Of a DNA stretch of 64,000 bases, positions 36,000 to 47,815 are shown piece after piece. The translations under genes and the position numbers were made by a program. The stretch covers positions 485,307,900-485,371,899 of the forward strand of contig NC_081406.1 of the NCBI RefSeq assembly GCF_030272615.1. The letters are read 5' to 3'. How positions within the stretch are numbered: the first letter of the stretch is position 1; each line of letters starts with the position of its first letter. The notes under the pieces were generated by a model, which worked only from the letters and a program-made list of their open reading frames with translations, was not told where the DNA came from and did not search any database. Source of the DNA: Cryptomeria japonica (Eukaryota; Streptophyta; Pinopsida; Cupressales; Cupressaceae).

Positions 36000-38319
36000 T
36001 GTTGGCATTATGTTGTCATTGATGTCAACCGGTATGGGATGATCACTAGTAGTAGAGATGTATGTGCAACACTGCTATGAAGAAGTAAAAGATGAGATAT
36101 CTTACATATCACCTTGTGTTGCAGAACACCGGTAATGGTAAGGAAGATGACCTCAGGAGTCCCCAATGCGACAAGTTAGTGCCTAACTTGTGTGATGAGA
36201 TAGAAAGGTGTTTGAGCAGTTGTTTGTGATGAAGAGGCATAATATTACCTGAATCACATCAGCACTAGAAGAGAAGAATGAACCGGTATGCTATGAGGTT
36301 GCAGAATAGTAGGAATCCCACCAAATGAAGATGCAGTCATCATGGGAAGCAATGACTGACAATGAATGTGCTCAAATCAGTTCACATGTACATGTTTGAA
36401 GAGATGTTGCACAATAGGGAAATCACATGAGCATATGATAGAAAGTAGATGGTGTTACTCTACCAAGAAAGTGGATCTTATGTCCTATTATGCATTAAGT
36501 GCATTATAGTTTGGAGAGATAAGAGTGAAGAGGTAAAGGCAAGTACTTGAAGGATCACACCGGATCAATCGGTGAATTGAAGGAATGCCCTAAGTGCTTG
36601 AGATCAGGGTTATGCACTAAACCAAAAAGAGAAGGCATGATTGAGATGCCAGTACAGAGGATATGTGAAGTATTTGTCACCTTGACAAACCGGTAGAGGA
36701 AGGAACAACAGAGATCAAGAAGAAAGGCTGAGTAGATGCAAACCTTAGAATCTGACCTCATTGAAAGAATATAGGAGTCTTGTGAAGGTTGATAACATGG
36801 TGTCATCAAGTAACCAGTATATAAGTCTACTGGTTATATAAGCAAGGTGCAGTTGTAGAAGATTTCCCACTTGTGGGAATGAGCATACTTTGGATTTACT
36901 AGTTTGGAGACTGATTTGAGAGTTCCATCGACAATTCAAGATAAGGGAAGATATGATAAGGTAATTGATAGAATGGTTGAGACTGGAAGGGTTAGCAAAC
37001 TGGCAGGAGTAAGGAACCGGTAGGGTGGTTGGTCGGTGATCCTACTTGGACCAACTTGAAGTGCCAAGCTGGCAGTTAGTTGATATGGATGCCACAAGGA
37101 GTCAACATGGCAAATATGCATTTGGACAAACATGGAATGTACATCAACAGGGTTGTTGCAGGGTTGGTCGACTTTAATGAAAGGTCACACAAATCACAGG
37201 ACTTGCTACAGAGTGATTGCAGGGGTTTGAGGCTCGAGGTTTGGAAGACAACTATGAGTCAGCCTAGAGTGATTGAGAAGATCGAGGTGATAGAGAAAAT
37301 AGTACAACAGATCTTTCATGATTGACCAAGGGATCAACTATTAGGGTAAAAAAGCAAGTCGCCAGAGATGGAAGGCATGATCCAGGAGATGCGAATATGG
37401 CGGAGTTGTGAATTCAGATGTCAGAAAGAAAAAATCATGCAAGATCAGATTGGATTTAGTTTTCCTTGAGGATGGTGAGGAAACCCTAAACTCCTAGATT
37501 TTGAATTGGTTTTTGGAGGGAAAACTGGTCTATAAGTATGTGGTAGAAGAGGGAGAATGTGGCTACTGAAGAATTGAATATCGGGGGATTGAGAAGTTGA
37601 AAGTTTCTACAAGAAAGAAGAAATTATCCCAGTGCTCAATGAGCATCTGTGAAGAGAGTGAGAGAGAGGGAGAATCTGGATGAAGCATTCAACTGATTGG
37701 AGTGAAGAACCAGTAGTGTTTATACCGGTCAAGCAGAAGAGAATGAGGCTACAGAGAAGGTAAACAAAGAACTGGTAGAGAGTAGAGCAGGTGAAGAACA
37801 ACAAGAAGAGTGAGTCGGTGTAGTAGAGAGAATATCTCACCGACAGAGAAAAATATATGAAATGGTTGCAAGATTTACTTGTAACAAGATAATCACTTAT
37901 GTATTTGACGTTTAGTTTGTGAACACTAAGTTGTAGCTCAGTGCAGGTGTTGGTGCCCTAAAGTTAGAGGTTGGTGCTCCTTTGGGTTGTAGCCCATAAA
38001 TCAGGTAGGGGTTTGTGCTCCTTGGGTTGGTGCCCTAAACTTTGTAACTATTTTTTACTATGAGGTTGGATTGGAGCAGTAGACTCTAGCAACATTGCTC
38101 ACCGAGGTTTTTCCCATCTTGGGTTTTCCTCATATATGCTGGTGTTATGTGATGTCTACTTGTGTGTGTGTGTATTTGAGTTAGTCTCATCACTAAATGG
38201 TAAGTCTATATTGTGTTTGATTCATAAATCAATATGGTCACAAAGGAGGGCTAAAGGGAAAAGTTTTGAGAACCACTGATTCACCCCCTTCCCCTCTTAG
38301 TGGTTCATTGTGTCTAACA
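36000..38319 (+). repeat. C3 5' LTR
   Basis: It starts TGTTGGCATT and ends GTCTAACA. A TATATAAG at about 36827-36834 (and near 42115 in the other LTR) is a candidate TATA box. The conserved C-rich block (ATTCACCCCC) is at about 38278-38300. It aligns with 41293-43626 and, reversed, with S2. Confidence 0.92.
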
Positions 38320-38333
38320 ATTAGTATCAGAGC
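38320..38333 (+). promoter_or_regulatory. C3 primer-binding site
   Basis: ATTAGTATCAGAGC abuts the LTR end. It differs at one base from the complement of the initiator tRNA-Met 3' end (TGGTATCAGAGC). Confidence 0.85.
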
Positions 38334-38391
38334 ATAGGTTCCCAATTAGAAGAGTGTCTCCAACTTGGGTAGATTCCGGCCTAAGGACAAA

Positions 38392-39806
38392 ATGGTTTGT
38401 CTAGTATCAATCTCCACTCCTGTATTTGATGGTTCAAAATTTTGTGTTTGGAGCTGCAGAATGGAAGTTTTCCTATCCTCCCTAGGGTTTCATGTATGGA
38501 TGTCAGTAGTTGATGGTCTCCCTAGAAAGGTCAATCTTCCTATCAGATTTGTAGAATTAAGAAAAAACTTATGCAATGAAGAAGCCATGAAGGCTATTTT
38601 CAGTGGACTCACCGATGATGTCTCTTCACAGGTGGATAGGTGTAAAACAACAAAGATCTTATGGGAAAGGTTGAAGAAGCTCTATGTAAATGAACCTCAA
38701 CTATAGAACCAAAAATTGAAGAAAATATGAGAATTACCTCTCATATTTATCTATATGATGAACATAGATCTGCTAGTAGCTATAGCAGTGATGAAGAAGG
38801 GGCTCAAATCTTCATGCCTCAAGAATTTGAAAGTGGCTAGGCAAATAGTTCCCCTCAACAAAATATGTTGAGCAATGATGATGATGAAGAGGAAGACATG
38901 GCAAATAGATCTTTCCATCAAGATCCTTTTGATGATGAAGAAGCAACAAAAGTTGACCTTGAAGGAGAACTTGTAAAGTAACTCAATAGAGTTAAAAGGG
39001 AATACAAGCTATTCAAGAATGTTGCTATTGTGGAGCAGAACTGGTTAGTCAAATGCCTTGAAGAATATGAGAAATGTATTTCAGAGTTGAAGACTTAGGC
39101 ACAAGACATCAAGAAATGCCAGTGTGAAGATCTAGCCTCTCAGCTAGAGATAAAAGACAAAAAACTTTAGTGGTTGCTTGAAGAAAACAAAGGCCAGACC
39201 TCTCCAGTTAGATATGTTCCTCTAAAGAAGGTTGACCTAACCACAACCGGTGTGGACTTATAGACAAAAGTGAAGATCAATGATGCAAGAAGGTATCTTC
39301 ATATAGATCCCAGAGGTAAGAGAAAGATGGAAGAAAAAAACTCCACCGGAAGTAGGAAGAAGGGGTAGTAGCAAAGGAGATCCTCCATTGGCAGAGGACA
39401 GAAAAATGCTACCACCCATAGGGGGAAGCATGTGTGGGAGAAGAAGAAGAGATCATATGGAAGAGGTTCTTAGAATGGACAACCAAGGATCCATTCTCAA
39501 AATGGTGAAGATGGGGATGCAAAACTGGCAAGATCTCTTCATGCATGGAAAAGTAAATATGTAAGTCATATGCCATCATTTATCGAAAATTGCTTTACAT
39601 GTAATGTTTATGGCCATAAGGAAAGGGAATGTAGAAAGAGATCTAGAAATAATAATGTAGGATCTCATAGAAATCATGCTTATGGGAAGGATGTATCCAA
39701 AAGTAGATACATGCATGATCCTTCTCCTGGTTATGCAAAGATTGTTTGTCACAACTACAATGGATTTGGCCATAGAGAGTTTGAATGCGGGAAGAAGAAC
39801 CTATAG
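38392..39806 (+). pseudogene. C3 gag with two zinc knuckles (broken)
   Basis: ATG at 38392 opens MVCLVSISTPVFDGSKFCVW, the Copia gag start; GLTDDVSSQVDRCKTTKILW (38620-38680) is UBN2-like. A stop follows at 38704. Later parts read in other frames: an acidic stretch, then a Lys/Glu-rich probable coiled coil (38930-39200) and a basic region (39300-39480). The C-terminal part (39570-39806) has an intact CCHC knuckle CFTCNVYGHKEREC, and a second, CHNYNGFGHREFEC, in which the second Cys is Tyr. The family role is RNA packaging in the particle. Confidence 0.85.
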
Positions 39807-41292
39807 TTACATGGAGACTGACAAAATGGTCATGCTCTGTAGATAAGCGAAGACAGAGCATATGGGAGGCAAATATATGCATAGAACCAAAGGAGAAATG
39901 TCCCTACAGGAGTAAGAGGTTCACCGGTTTCGGTTGCTAGTCAAAGCAACATGACCAAGAGAAGATGGTCAAACCGGTATGTCAAGATATTTCCCTATCA
40001 TAAGGTTGGGATGTATATTGTGTGCTACTATAGAACTACTTCTATTTGTTATGGAGAATCCACAAGGGCAAGGATCAATCAGCAGGAGAAGAAGAGACCT
40101 GCACCCAAGCCTGAAAAATAGGAAGAAGAATGAGTCCAAGCAGGTATGGAAAAAGAAGATCGTGGACCGGCACTATGCACTCATTGCATAGGTGATATCT
40201 CCTAAGGCCTAAAGGAGATGCATGATCTTAGGGGGAGTAATGCACATTGAAACAATCATTCACCTCCTTAGTGAAGATGGCAACATTGAAGAACGTGTTG
40301 TTGCCGGTGTGAAAGAGGAAAATGCAAAGATAAGTATGTGTAGATGCTGCCATGACTACACACCTTCAGATCAGTGATGGATCACCACTACATATGTCAA
40401 GAAGTAATGGTTAATGATTGGTATCATGTGTTAACCGGTATGTGCAGGATGTTACTGGTATAACTACTAACAAGAACTTGCAAGTTATAGATGACAATGA
40501 AGTTGGAAGTTCATTACATAACCCCGGTAGCATGGAATGAGGAGTTCATGTCTTAGGTGGTATTGGAAAATACCTAAATGACATATGATTCCTAGTTATT
40601 GATAATGCAAGCATGCATATTTTTGGGCTAATAGGTTTTTATTTCTGGCATGATGATAACACTGTCTGGCATTGTGTAGATCCAAAATCATGTCATAAGC
40701 TATGGTGGATATAATGGAGTTGAAAGATCACCAGATGATCACATATGCACAATGAAACTAGTATATGGAGGAAATTGGGGTCCCGGTACTATATGTGACC
40801 AGAGATGAGGACCTGAGATGTATGACTCAAGGGGAGTTCAAGTTCTCATCATGAAGAGTCTCATAATGAAGAGCCGACTTGCTTGAACTTGCAAGGATAC
40901 TGACTGCGCAAACTACAAGAGATGGAAATTGTAGAGGTGTTGCAGGTTGACTGACAGGTGAGCAGTATTCACTGACACATCAACAATTGGTATCAATCAT
41001 TCTACAAAATGAGCTCAAATGGTTTTGGACTTGCATACTCAATCAGTGCCAGCTGATGGTTAAGTTTCCCATCTCAAGTGTTGTGACTTGAGAAGATGTA
41101 ACAACCAGTGACAAGATAACAAGTGGTATCAAAGGAAGTTTTACATCCAATAAAGACAAAGGGGGAGAAAGAATAAATACAGGGAGGAATGATATCCTGA
41201 CAATGCCCTTTGTTATTGTTGTCAAAGGTGGAGAAGGATTATGTAGTATACCAGATACTAAATGTGTTGACATCAATGCCAAAGGGGGAGAT
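39807..41292 (+). other. C3 internal part without coding domains, ending in PPT
   Basis: About 1.5 kb in which I recognise no pol domain in any frame. G-rich PPT-like motifs lie near 40228 (TTAGGGGGAG), 40828 and 41156 (AAAGGGGGAGAAAG). The PPT proper, AAAGGGGGAGAT, is at 41281-41292, touching the 3' LTR. A 98-codon minus-strand open frame at 41043-41339 crosses the LTR border and is not credible as a gene. Confidence 0.78.
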
Positions 41293-43626
41293 TGTTGGCA
41301 TTGTGTTGCAATTGATGTCAACCGGTATGGGATGAACAACGATAATAGAGATGTATGTGCAACACTGCTATGAAGAAGTACAAGATGAGATATCTTTCAT
41401 ATCACCTTGTGTTGCAGAACACTGGTAATAGTAAGGAAGATGACCTCAGGAGTCACCAGTGCGACAAGTTAGTGCCTGACTTGTGTGATGAGATAGAAAG
41501 GTGTTTGAGCGGTTGTTTGTGATGAAGAGGCAGAATATTACCTTAATCACATCAACACTAGAAGAGAAGAATGAACTAGTATGCTATGAGGTTGCAAAAC
41601 AACAGGACTCCCACCGAATGAAGTACAGTCATCATGGGAAGCAATGACTGACAATGAATGTGCTCACATTAGTTCACATGTGCCTATTTGAAGAGATATT
41701 GCACAATAGGGAAATCACATGAGCATATGGAAGAAAGAAGATGGTGTTACTCCACCAAGCAAGTGGAGCTTATCTCCTATTATGCATTAAGTGCATTATA
41801 GTTTGGAGAGATAAGAGTGAAGAGGTAAAGGCAAGCACTTGAAGGATCACACTAGATCTATTGGTGAGTTGAAGGAATGCCCTAAGTGCTTGAGATCAGG
41901 GATATGCACTAAACCAAAAAGAGAAGGCATGATTGAGATGCCAGTACAGAGGAAGTGTGAAGTGTTTGTCACCTTGACAAACTAGTAGAGGAAGGAACAA
42001 CATTGATCAGGAAGAAAGCCTGAGTAGATGCAAACATAGGAATTTGACCTCACTGAAAGAAGATAGGAGTCTAGTGAAGGTTGATGACATGGTGTCATCA
42101 AGAGTGGTAACTAGTATATAAGTCCACTAGTTATATGAGCAAGGCGCATTTGCAGAAGATTTCCCACTTGTGGGAATGAGCATACTTTGGATTTATCAGT
42201 TTGGAGACCAGTTTGAGAGTTCCATCGATAGCTCAAGATAAGGGAAGATATGATAAGGTAACTAGTAGAATGGTTGAGACCAGAAGGGTTAGCAAACTGA
42301 TAGAAGTAAGGAACTGATAGGGTGGTTGTCGATTGTTGAGTGATCCTACTTGGACTGACTTGAAGTGCCATGCTAGTAGTTAGTTGGTATGGATGCCACA
42401 AGGAGTCAACATGGAAAACCTGCATTTGGATAAAGATGGAATGTACATCGACATGATTGTTGCAGGGTTGGTCGGCTTTAATGAAATGTCACACAAATCA
42501 CAGGACTTGTTGTAGAGCGATTGTAGGGGTTTGAGGCTCGAGATTTGGAAGACAACTATGAGTCAGCCTAGAGTGATTGAGAAGATCGAGGCAACATAGA
42601 AAACAACACAATAGATCTTTCGTGATTGACCAAGGGATCAACTATTAGGGTAAAAAGAGAGTCGCTAGAGATGGAAGGCATGATCTAGGAGATGCAAATA
42701 TGGTAGAGTTGTGCATTCAAATGTTAGAAAGATTAGATCGTGTAAGATTTGATTGGATTTGGTTTGGCTTGAGGATGGTGAGGAAACCCTAATTACCTAG
42801 ATTTTGAATTGGTTTTTGGAGGGAAAACCGGTCTATAAGTATGTGGCAGAAGAGGGAGAATGTGGCTGCTGAAGAATAGAATATCGAGGGATTGAGAAGT
42901 TGAAGGCTTCTACAAGAAAGAAGAAATTATCCCAGTGCTCAATGAGCATTTGTGAGGATAGTGAGAGAGAGGAAGAATCTGGTTGAAGCATTCAACTGGT
43001 TGGAGTGAAGAACTGGTAGTGTTTATACCGGTCAAGCGGAAGAGAATGAGGCTACAGAGAAGGTAAATAGAGAACTGATAGAGAGTAGAGTAGGTGAGGA
43101 ACAACAAGAAGAGTGAGTCAATGTAGCAAAGAGAATATCTCACCAACGGAGCAAAATATATGAAATGGTTGCAAGATTCACTTGTAACAAGATAACCACT
43201 TATGTATTGGACATTTAGTTTGTGAATACTGAGTTGTAGCTTGGTGCAGGGGTTGGTGCCCTAAAGTCAAGGGTTGGTGCTCCTTTGGGTTGTAGCCTAT
43301 AAATCAGGTAGGGCTTGGTTCTCCTTGGGTTGGTGCCCTAAAATTTCTAACTATGTTTTACTGTGAGGTTGGATTGGAGTAGTAGACTCCAGCAACATTG
43401 CTCACCAAGGTTTTTCCCATCTTGGGTTTTCCTCGTATATGCTGGTGTTATGTGATTTCTTCTTGTGTGTGTGTGTGTGTATTTGAGTTATTCTCATCAC
43501 TAACTATTAATTTTGCATTGTGTTTGATTTGTAAACCTGTATGCTTATAAAGGAGAGCTAAAGGGAAAAGTTTTGAGAACCACTGATTCATCCCCTCCCC
43601 CTCTCAATGGTGCATTATGTCTAACA
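41293..43626 (+). repeat. C3 3' LTR
   Basis: It starts TGTTGGCATT (41293) and ends CTAACA (43626). It is similar to the 5' LTR throughout, including the TATA-like region near 42115 and the C-rich block near 43585-43608. Confidence 0.92.
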
Positions 43627-43631
43627 GTAAA

Positions 43632-44662
43632 GTGGCATCATCATTATATTGCATTGCATCCATCATCATCACTAATATGCATAGATAAAATCATAAAAGC
43701 ATCATACAAATAGGAAACATTTCATTACACATTAATCATCTTGCATAATCATACAGGAAGCATCATCTTGCATAATCATATAAGAAGCATACATCTATCA
43801 TCTAGGGTCCATAATCATATAGAAAGTAGAGTGCACCCATAATCTCATAAATCATATAAAGCAAATAGAATCGACTGCATATCATATCATTAGAAATAAT
43901 CAAGGTCTAATGTACAATGATATCACAAAAATGTCAGAGATACATCTCAATAATATATCATAGAAATCATCAATGTCTTATCAATGGTGTATACAAAATC
44001 AGATCAATGATCAATCTCTCATATCAATGTCAATCAGGATGATGACCAACATCAGCACCAACATCAACACATCTAAATCTTCCTACAACATGATATCAAT
44101 AAAATGTCAGTTCTTTATCCAATCAATCGCTTTGATCACTTGATCTGCTATCCTATCCGATCACTCGAGATTTCCATCAATTTCTTTGAACACCCATCAG
44201 TGATGCTCATCAATCATGAAGTCAATAAAATGCATCCTATTAGATCATCCAATCTTGAGTTTATATTATTGACGCTCATCAATCATGAACTCAATCAAAC
44301 TCATCCTATCAGATCATCAAATCTTGATTTTATATCATTGACCCTCATTGATCATGAGGTTAATCAAACTCTATCAATCATAAATTCAAGAAAAACATCA
44401 AAGTAATCAGAGAACTGACTCTTTCATCAACCAAAGTTGCAAGAATCAAATAAATTTTATCGAGAAATCAATTTCGCAAAAATCCAAACAATCCAATCGT
44501 CAATTTACTCAATTGATCTCCTGAAGGGGCACCCTTGCATCATAGCCTATCAATCAATGTCTAGGGCATCATATCAAAATCAAATCCACATCGAATCATA
44601 TCACATCAACATCATCGAATCGAGTTTTCTTTGAACCAATGCATCGTCACACATCGCTTCAA
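43632..44662 (+). repeat. G1 3' untranslated region, second part, with 69-bp tandem repeats
   Basis: A CAT/ATCA-rich, low-complexity continuation after C3. A 69-bp tandem repeat has units at 44201-44269, 44270-44338 and from 44339 (partial), each starting TGATGCTCAT, TGACGCTCAT or TGACCCTCAT. Because 69 is a multiple of 3, a repetitive open frame appears at 44104-44406; it carries no domain. Confidence 0.8.
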
Positions 44663-44674
44663 AGAGGGGCAAAA
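44663..44674 (+). promoter_or_regulatory. G1 polypurine tract
   Basis: AGAGGGGCAAAA directly precedes the 3' LTR start TGTATACACC. It is the same motif as the triplet at 35052-35110. Confidence 0.88.
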
Positions 44675-45621
44675 TGTATACACCTAAAAATGGTCTAAAG
44701 ATAATTAATTAAATATGCAATTAAATAAATCTAAATGATTTATTTATATAGCTCATTCAATAATCCCCCTTTGATTAATTAATTCTTATTTAATTAATTC
44801 CCATCAGTTTTATTCTTCTAATTCCTAATTAATATTAACAAAATATTAATTTATTGAGATTAATTACCCTTTTCCTAATTATTTGAGTTTCTAAATTCAA
44901 ATATGAGTACATGGATCTTAACTTCTAACCACCTAACCTAACCCATTCTATCTAATCCTAGGTTTAACTAACCCTATCCTATCTTGCACATCCTAACCTC
45001 TTATGAGTTGGATATTCTCCCCTTGAGACACATGGCACTTTTGCCAAATGTATCTTCCCTTCGACACTTTTCCTCTCATGAGCAAGGTAACTTTACACTT
45101 GTCACCATAGAGATGACAAGTGTCCCTTCCTCCAACCTCTTCTCCAACTCCCCCAATCTTAGCCCTTGATATCTTCAGATCAAATCTAGACTATCAATTT
45201 CTACCACATCATCTTTGGCCTTGGAATTCATATAAATACCCCTCATTTTGGAGCACAAAAAATCCCTTTCATCCTACATTTTAGCATCATTACTATAGTT
45301 ATTTTGATCTCAATCATCTAGCATAATTAGTATTTTAGATTAATCATGCATACAATCATGCTTCTTATATCATTTTAGATTAATCTAGCTTAATTTTCTT
45401 AATCTTGTATTCATATAGATCAAATCCTCCATCTTGGTGTAGTCTATTCATTGGTATTTCTTAGATAAATCTGAGAGAAAATCTATACTTGCATCTTTTA
45501 GGAGGCAATAGGTCGATTTGTTATGGTTTTTACATTTATTGATTTTGATCAACTAACCATGCATGCAATAATTTATTGAGTGTTTTTGTTTCAGATACAG
45601 ATTCCAAATTTCACACACACA
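44675..45621 (+). repeat. G1 3' LTR
   Basis: 947 bp, TGTATACACC to CACACACA, aligning with the 5' LTR. It is shorter by about 120 bp, mostly from a gap near its start. TATA-like TATAAATA lies at 45231-45238. The TSD ATAAT follows. Confidence 0.92.
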
Positions 45622-45626
45622 ATAAT

Positions 45627-46250
45627 AATAAGTTCTAATCAAGTTGTTTAGAGATTTTCTTAAGATTGTAAAGCCTTCTAATATGGTATGTAAGGAATGT
45701 CAGTTAGGAAAGCAAACAAGAACTTGCATTTAAAAGTATGTTGTATATATCTAATGGATTGTTAGATCTTTTGCATACTGACTTATATGGTCCTACAAGA
45801 GTGAGAAGCATGCAAAGTGGTAGTTATTTCATGTTGTTGATTGATGAATACTATAGAATGATGTGGGTCACCTTTCTAATGGAGAAATAAAAAGCATTGG
45901 AGAAATTCAAGATATTCAAAGCTAAGGGGGAGACTAAGACAGGGTTGAAGCTGAAGTGTCTGAGATCTGATAGAGGAGGAGAATTCACATCTGGTGAGTT
46001 TGACAAATTATGTGAGAGGAATGTAATTGGAAGACAATTATCTTCTTCTAGAACCCCTCAGCAGAATGGAGTTGTTGAAAGAAAGAAAAATACTATTTTG
46101 GATGCTGCTAGGATTATTCTTATTGAAGGAAATGTTGCACAAACCTTTTGGACAGAAGCAGTTAGTATTGTTGTTTACATATTCAATTGGGTGCATATAA
46201 AAGGTGATTCGAGTAAGACTCATTATGAGCTATGGTTTAGTCATGTTCCT
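45627..46250 (+). pseudogene. C2 pol: integrase core (broken by G1 and C4)
   Basis: C2 resumes with the integrase lead (SSNQVV ... KPSNMVCKEC, several frames) and LLDLLHTD-like sequence. From 45897 a clean frame carries LKCLRSDRGGEFTSGEFDKL and RTPQQNGVVERK, that is, the second Asp and the Glu of the D,D,E triad. AQTFWTEAVS and THYELWFSHVP follow. C4 is inserted after 46250 at the TSD TTCCT. The homologous C1 part is at 58332-58700 and 56917-57209. Confidence 0.9.
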
Positions 46251-47487
46251 TGATGGTATGATGAAAGAATAAGTTTCCGGTAGAATACTGAGAGGGAAGG
46301 GTGAATCAGTATATTGAAAAACTGATACAAAGTTCCCAATCTCAAACTTAGTCACAAAAAGTAAACATATCTTAGTCAAGATCAATATTCATAAGAATAC
46401 TTGACATCAACCAGTTTAACTATTATGACAACTTAATAGTAAATAACTTCAATCTTGTAAACATCAACAATGCTTAATCATAACTCAACATATTCATCTC
46501 TCATTGCTTCTACTTAACATGCCTTATCAGAAGTTAACCAAATCAACAAATAAGATCATAACCACAAAATCATTCACCACTTGACACAAATGTTTATACA
46601 TGGAAAACCCAAATAGGTAAAAACCATGGTGACATGAGAATCACAAGGATAGCTATCTGAACTCTTCTAAAGTTTGCCCTGTTAGGAGCTAAGCCTATTA
46701 AAGCTTTACAATAAGTACTGTTAAGAACTAATTCCAATTAGGAATCACCCAATTAAGGGATTTACAAATATGCCTTGATGAAAAGCACAATACCTTGTTA
46801 GGAGTAACCTCACTAGAGGATCTAAGAATTCAAGCTAATGGATTACCTTGTTATAGGATTTAATGAGTAACCAAGCTTGTTAGAGCTTACCTGGTTAAGG
46901 GATTTCACTTTTGCTATAATTGTTAGAAAACAACAGGTTTTCTTGATCTATCTGTGTAGCACTATATTTTTTTTATCAGATCCTTCTAAGCTTCAATCTA
47001 CCTTCACTCAAAGTGTAGATCCATTCACTAGTTAGGCAGCTACACATTCTTCAAGAAAATTCCAACTGCTCCATAATCACTGCTTCATCGAACTTTTTAA
47101 CTCATCACGTGTTGTGGATAAGATGCAATCCCCTTTTCTCCTTCCATAGACAAAAAACAAATGTGCCAAAACAATTTGAACATATCCTCATACAATGATC
47201 ACACATGTATCCATCATTACCGCTTATCAGATAATAAACCAACAAACTTGATCAGTTAGGGTTTAACAGCTGATAGGGTTTACCGATTACATTACATAGA
47301 AAGGTTTAACCCTTTACACCGGTTCACTGGTTCAACTCACAAAATTTACATACTAGTTACTAGCCAATATAAAAAACAACAATATCAGCAATAACATGAA
47401 TACCATTACTGGTTCAATTCACATCAATGACAACATATCATTAATGCAATCTCTATGCAAAATGCCAACAAAATCAAAATGCCAGCA
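46251..47487 (-). repeat. C4 3' LTR
   Basis: 1237 bp, from TGATGGTATG to GCCAGCA, the last bases changed from GCCAACA in the other LTR. The conserved GAGAGG...GTGAATCA block is at 46288-46309. Confidence 0.92.
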
Positions 47488-47815
47488 ATCTCCCCTTTGG
47501 CATTGATGGTAATACAAATATCAACGCCTCTGATTGTTGCTGAGATTGGTGAATAGGAATCCTGGTTTACATTACCAATTATTCACCTTGCTCTATCTGT
47601 CTTCAGCCTGCCACTAGTTCACCTAATCAGACACATAATTCTTCTCCCCCTTTCACAACAATGCCAAAGTGAAAGTAAAACATGTAATTCTTCTCTCACT
47701 GTGCATCAACATTATTCTGCAACTTGATGCTCCCCCTATGGATTACATCCACTTCTTTATCAATCCATGTAAAATTTTGCAAGTGGTTCAGGGACTGATG
47801 CAATCAACATCATGC
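47488..47815 (-). promoter_or_regulatory. C4 polypurine tract and G-rich 3' region
   Basis: On minus CCAAAGGGGAGAT (47488-47500) abuts the 3' LTR. Further PPT-like motifs, C-rich on plus, lie near 47644-47655 and 47729-47740. There is no coding sequence after the RNase H stop at 47816-47818. Confidence 0.78.

Larger units (their letters stand above)
36000..43626 (+). mobile_element. C3: non-autonomous Copia-type element with gag only
   Basis: The element runs from TGTTGGCATT (36000) to TCTAACA (43626), with the TSD GTAAA at 35995-35999 and 43627-43631. LTRs are 2320 and 2334 bp, about 60% of the element. The internal part is only about 3.0 kb (38320-41292): PBS, gag with zinc knuckles, then about 1.5 kb with no protease, integrase or RT. 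It would depend on a relative for copying. S2 is a solo LTR of the same family. Confidence 0.9.
10367..45621 (+). mobile_element. G1: Ty3/Gypsy Tat-type element, plus strand, containing S3, G2 and C3
   Basis: The element runs from TGTATACACC (10367) to CACACACA (45621), flanked by the TSD ATAAT (10362-10366, 45622-45626). C2 pol continues on both sides. Without its three insertions it is about 13.7 kb: 5' LTR 1068 bp, PBS, about 2.1 kb leader, gag-pol, about 2.3 kb 3' region, PPT, 3' LTR 947 bp. Gypsy domain order (protease, RT, RNase H, integrase), a second RNase H before integrase, the LGRPW protease motif and absence of a chromodomain all point to the Tat lineage. The coding region is in one main frame, broken by many stops and at least three frameshifts. 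Confidence 0.92.

Noticed and set aside
44104-44406. 100-codon open frame with repeated peptide
   Set aside because: Explained by the 69-bp tandem repeat, whose length is a multiple of three.
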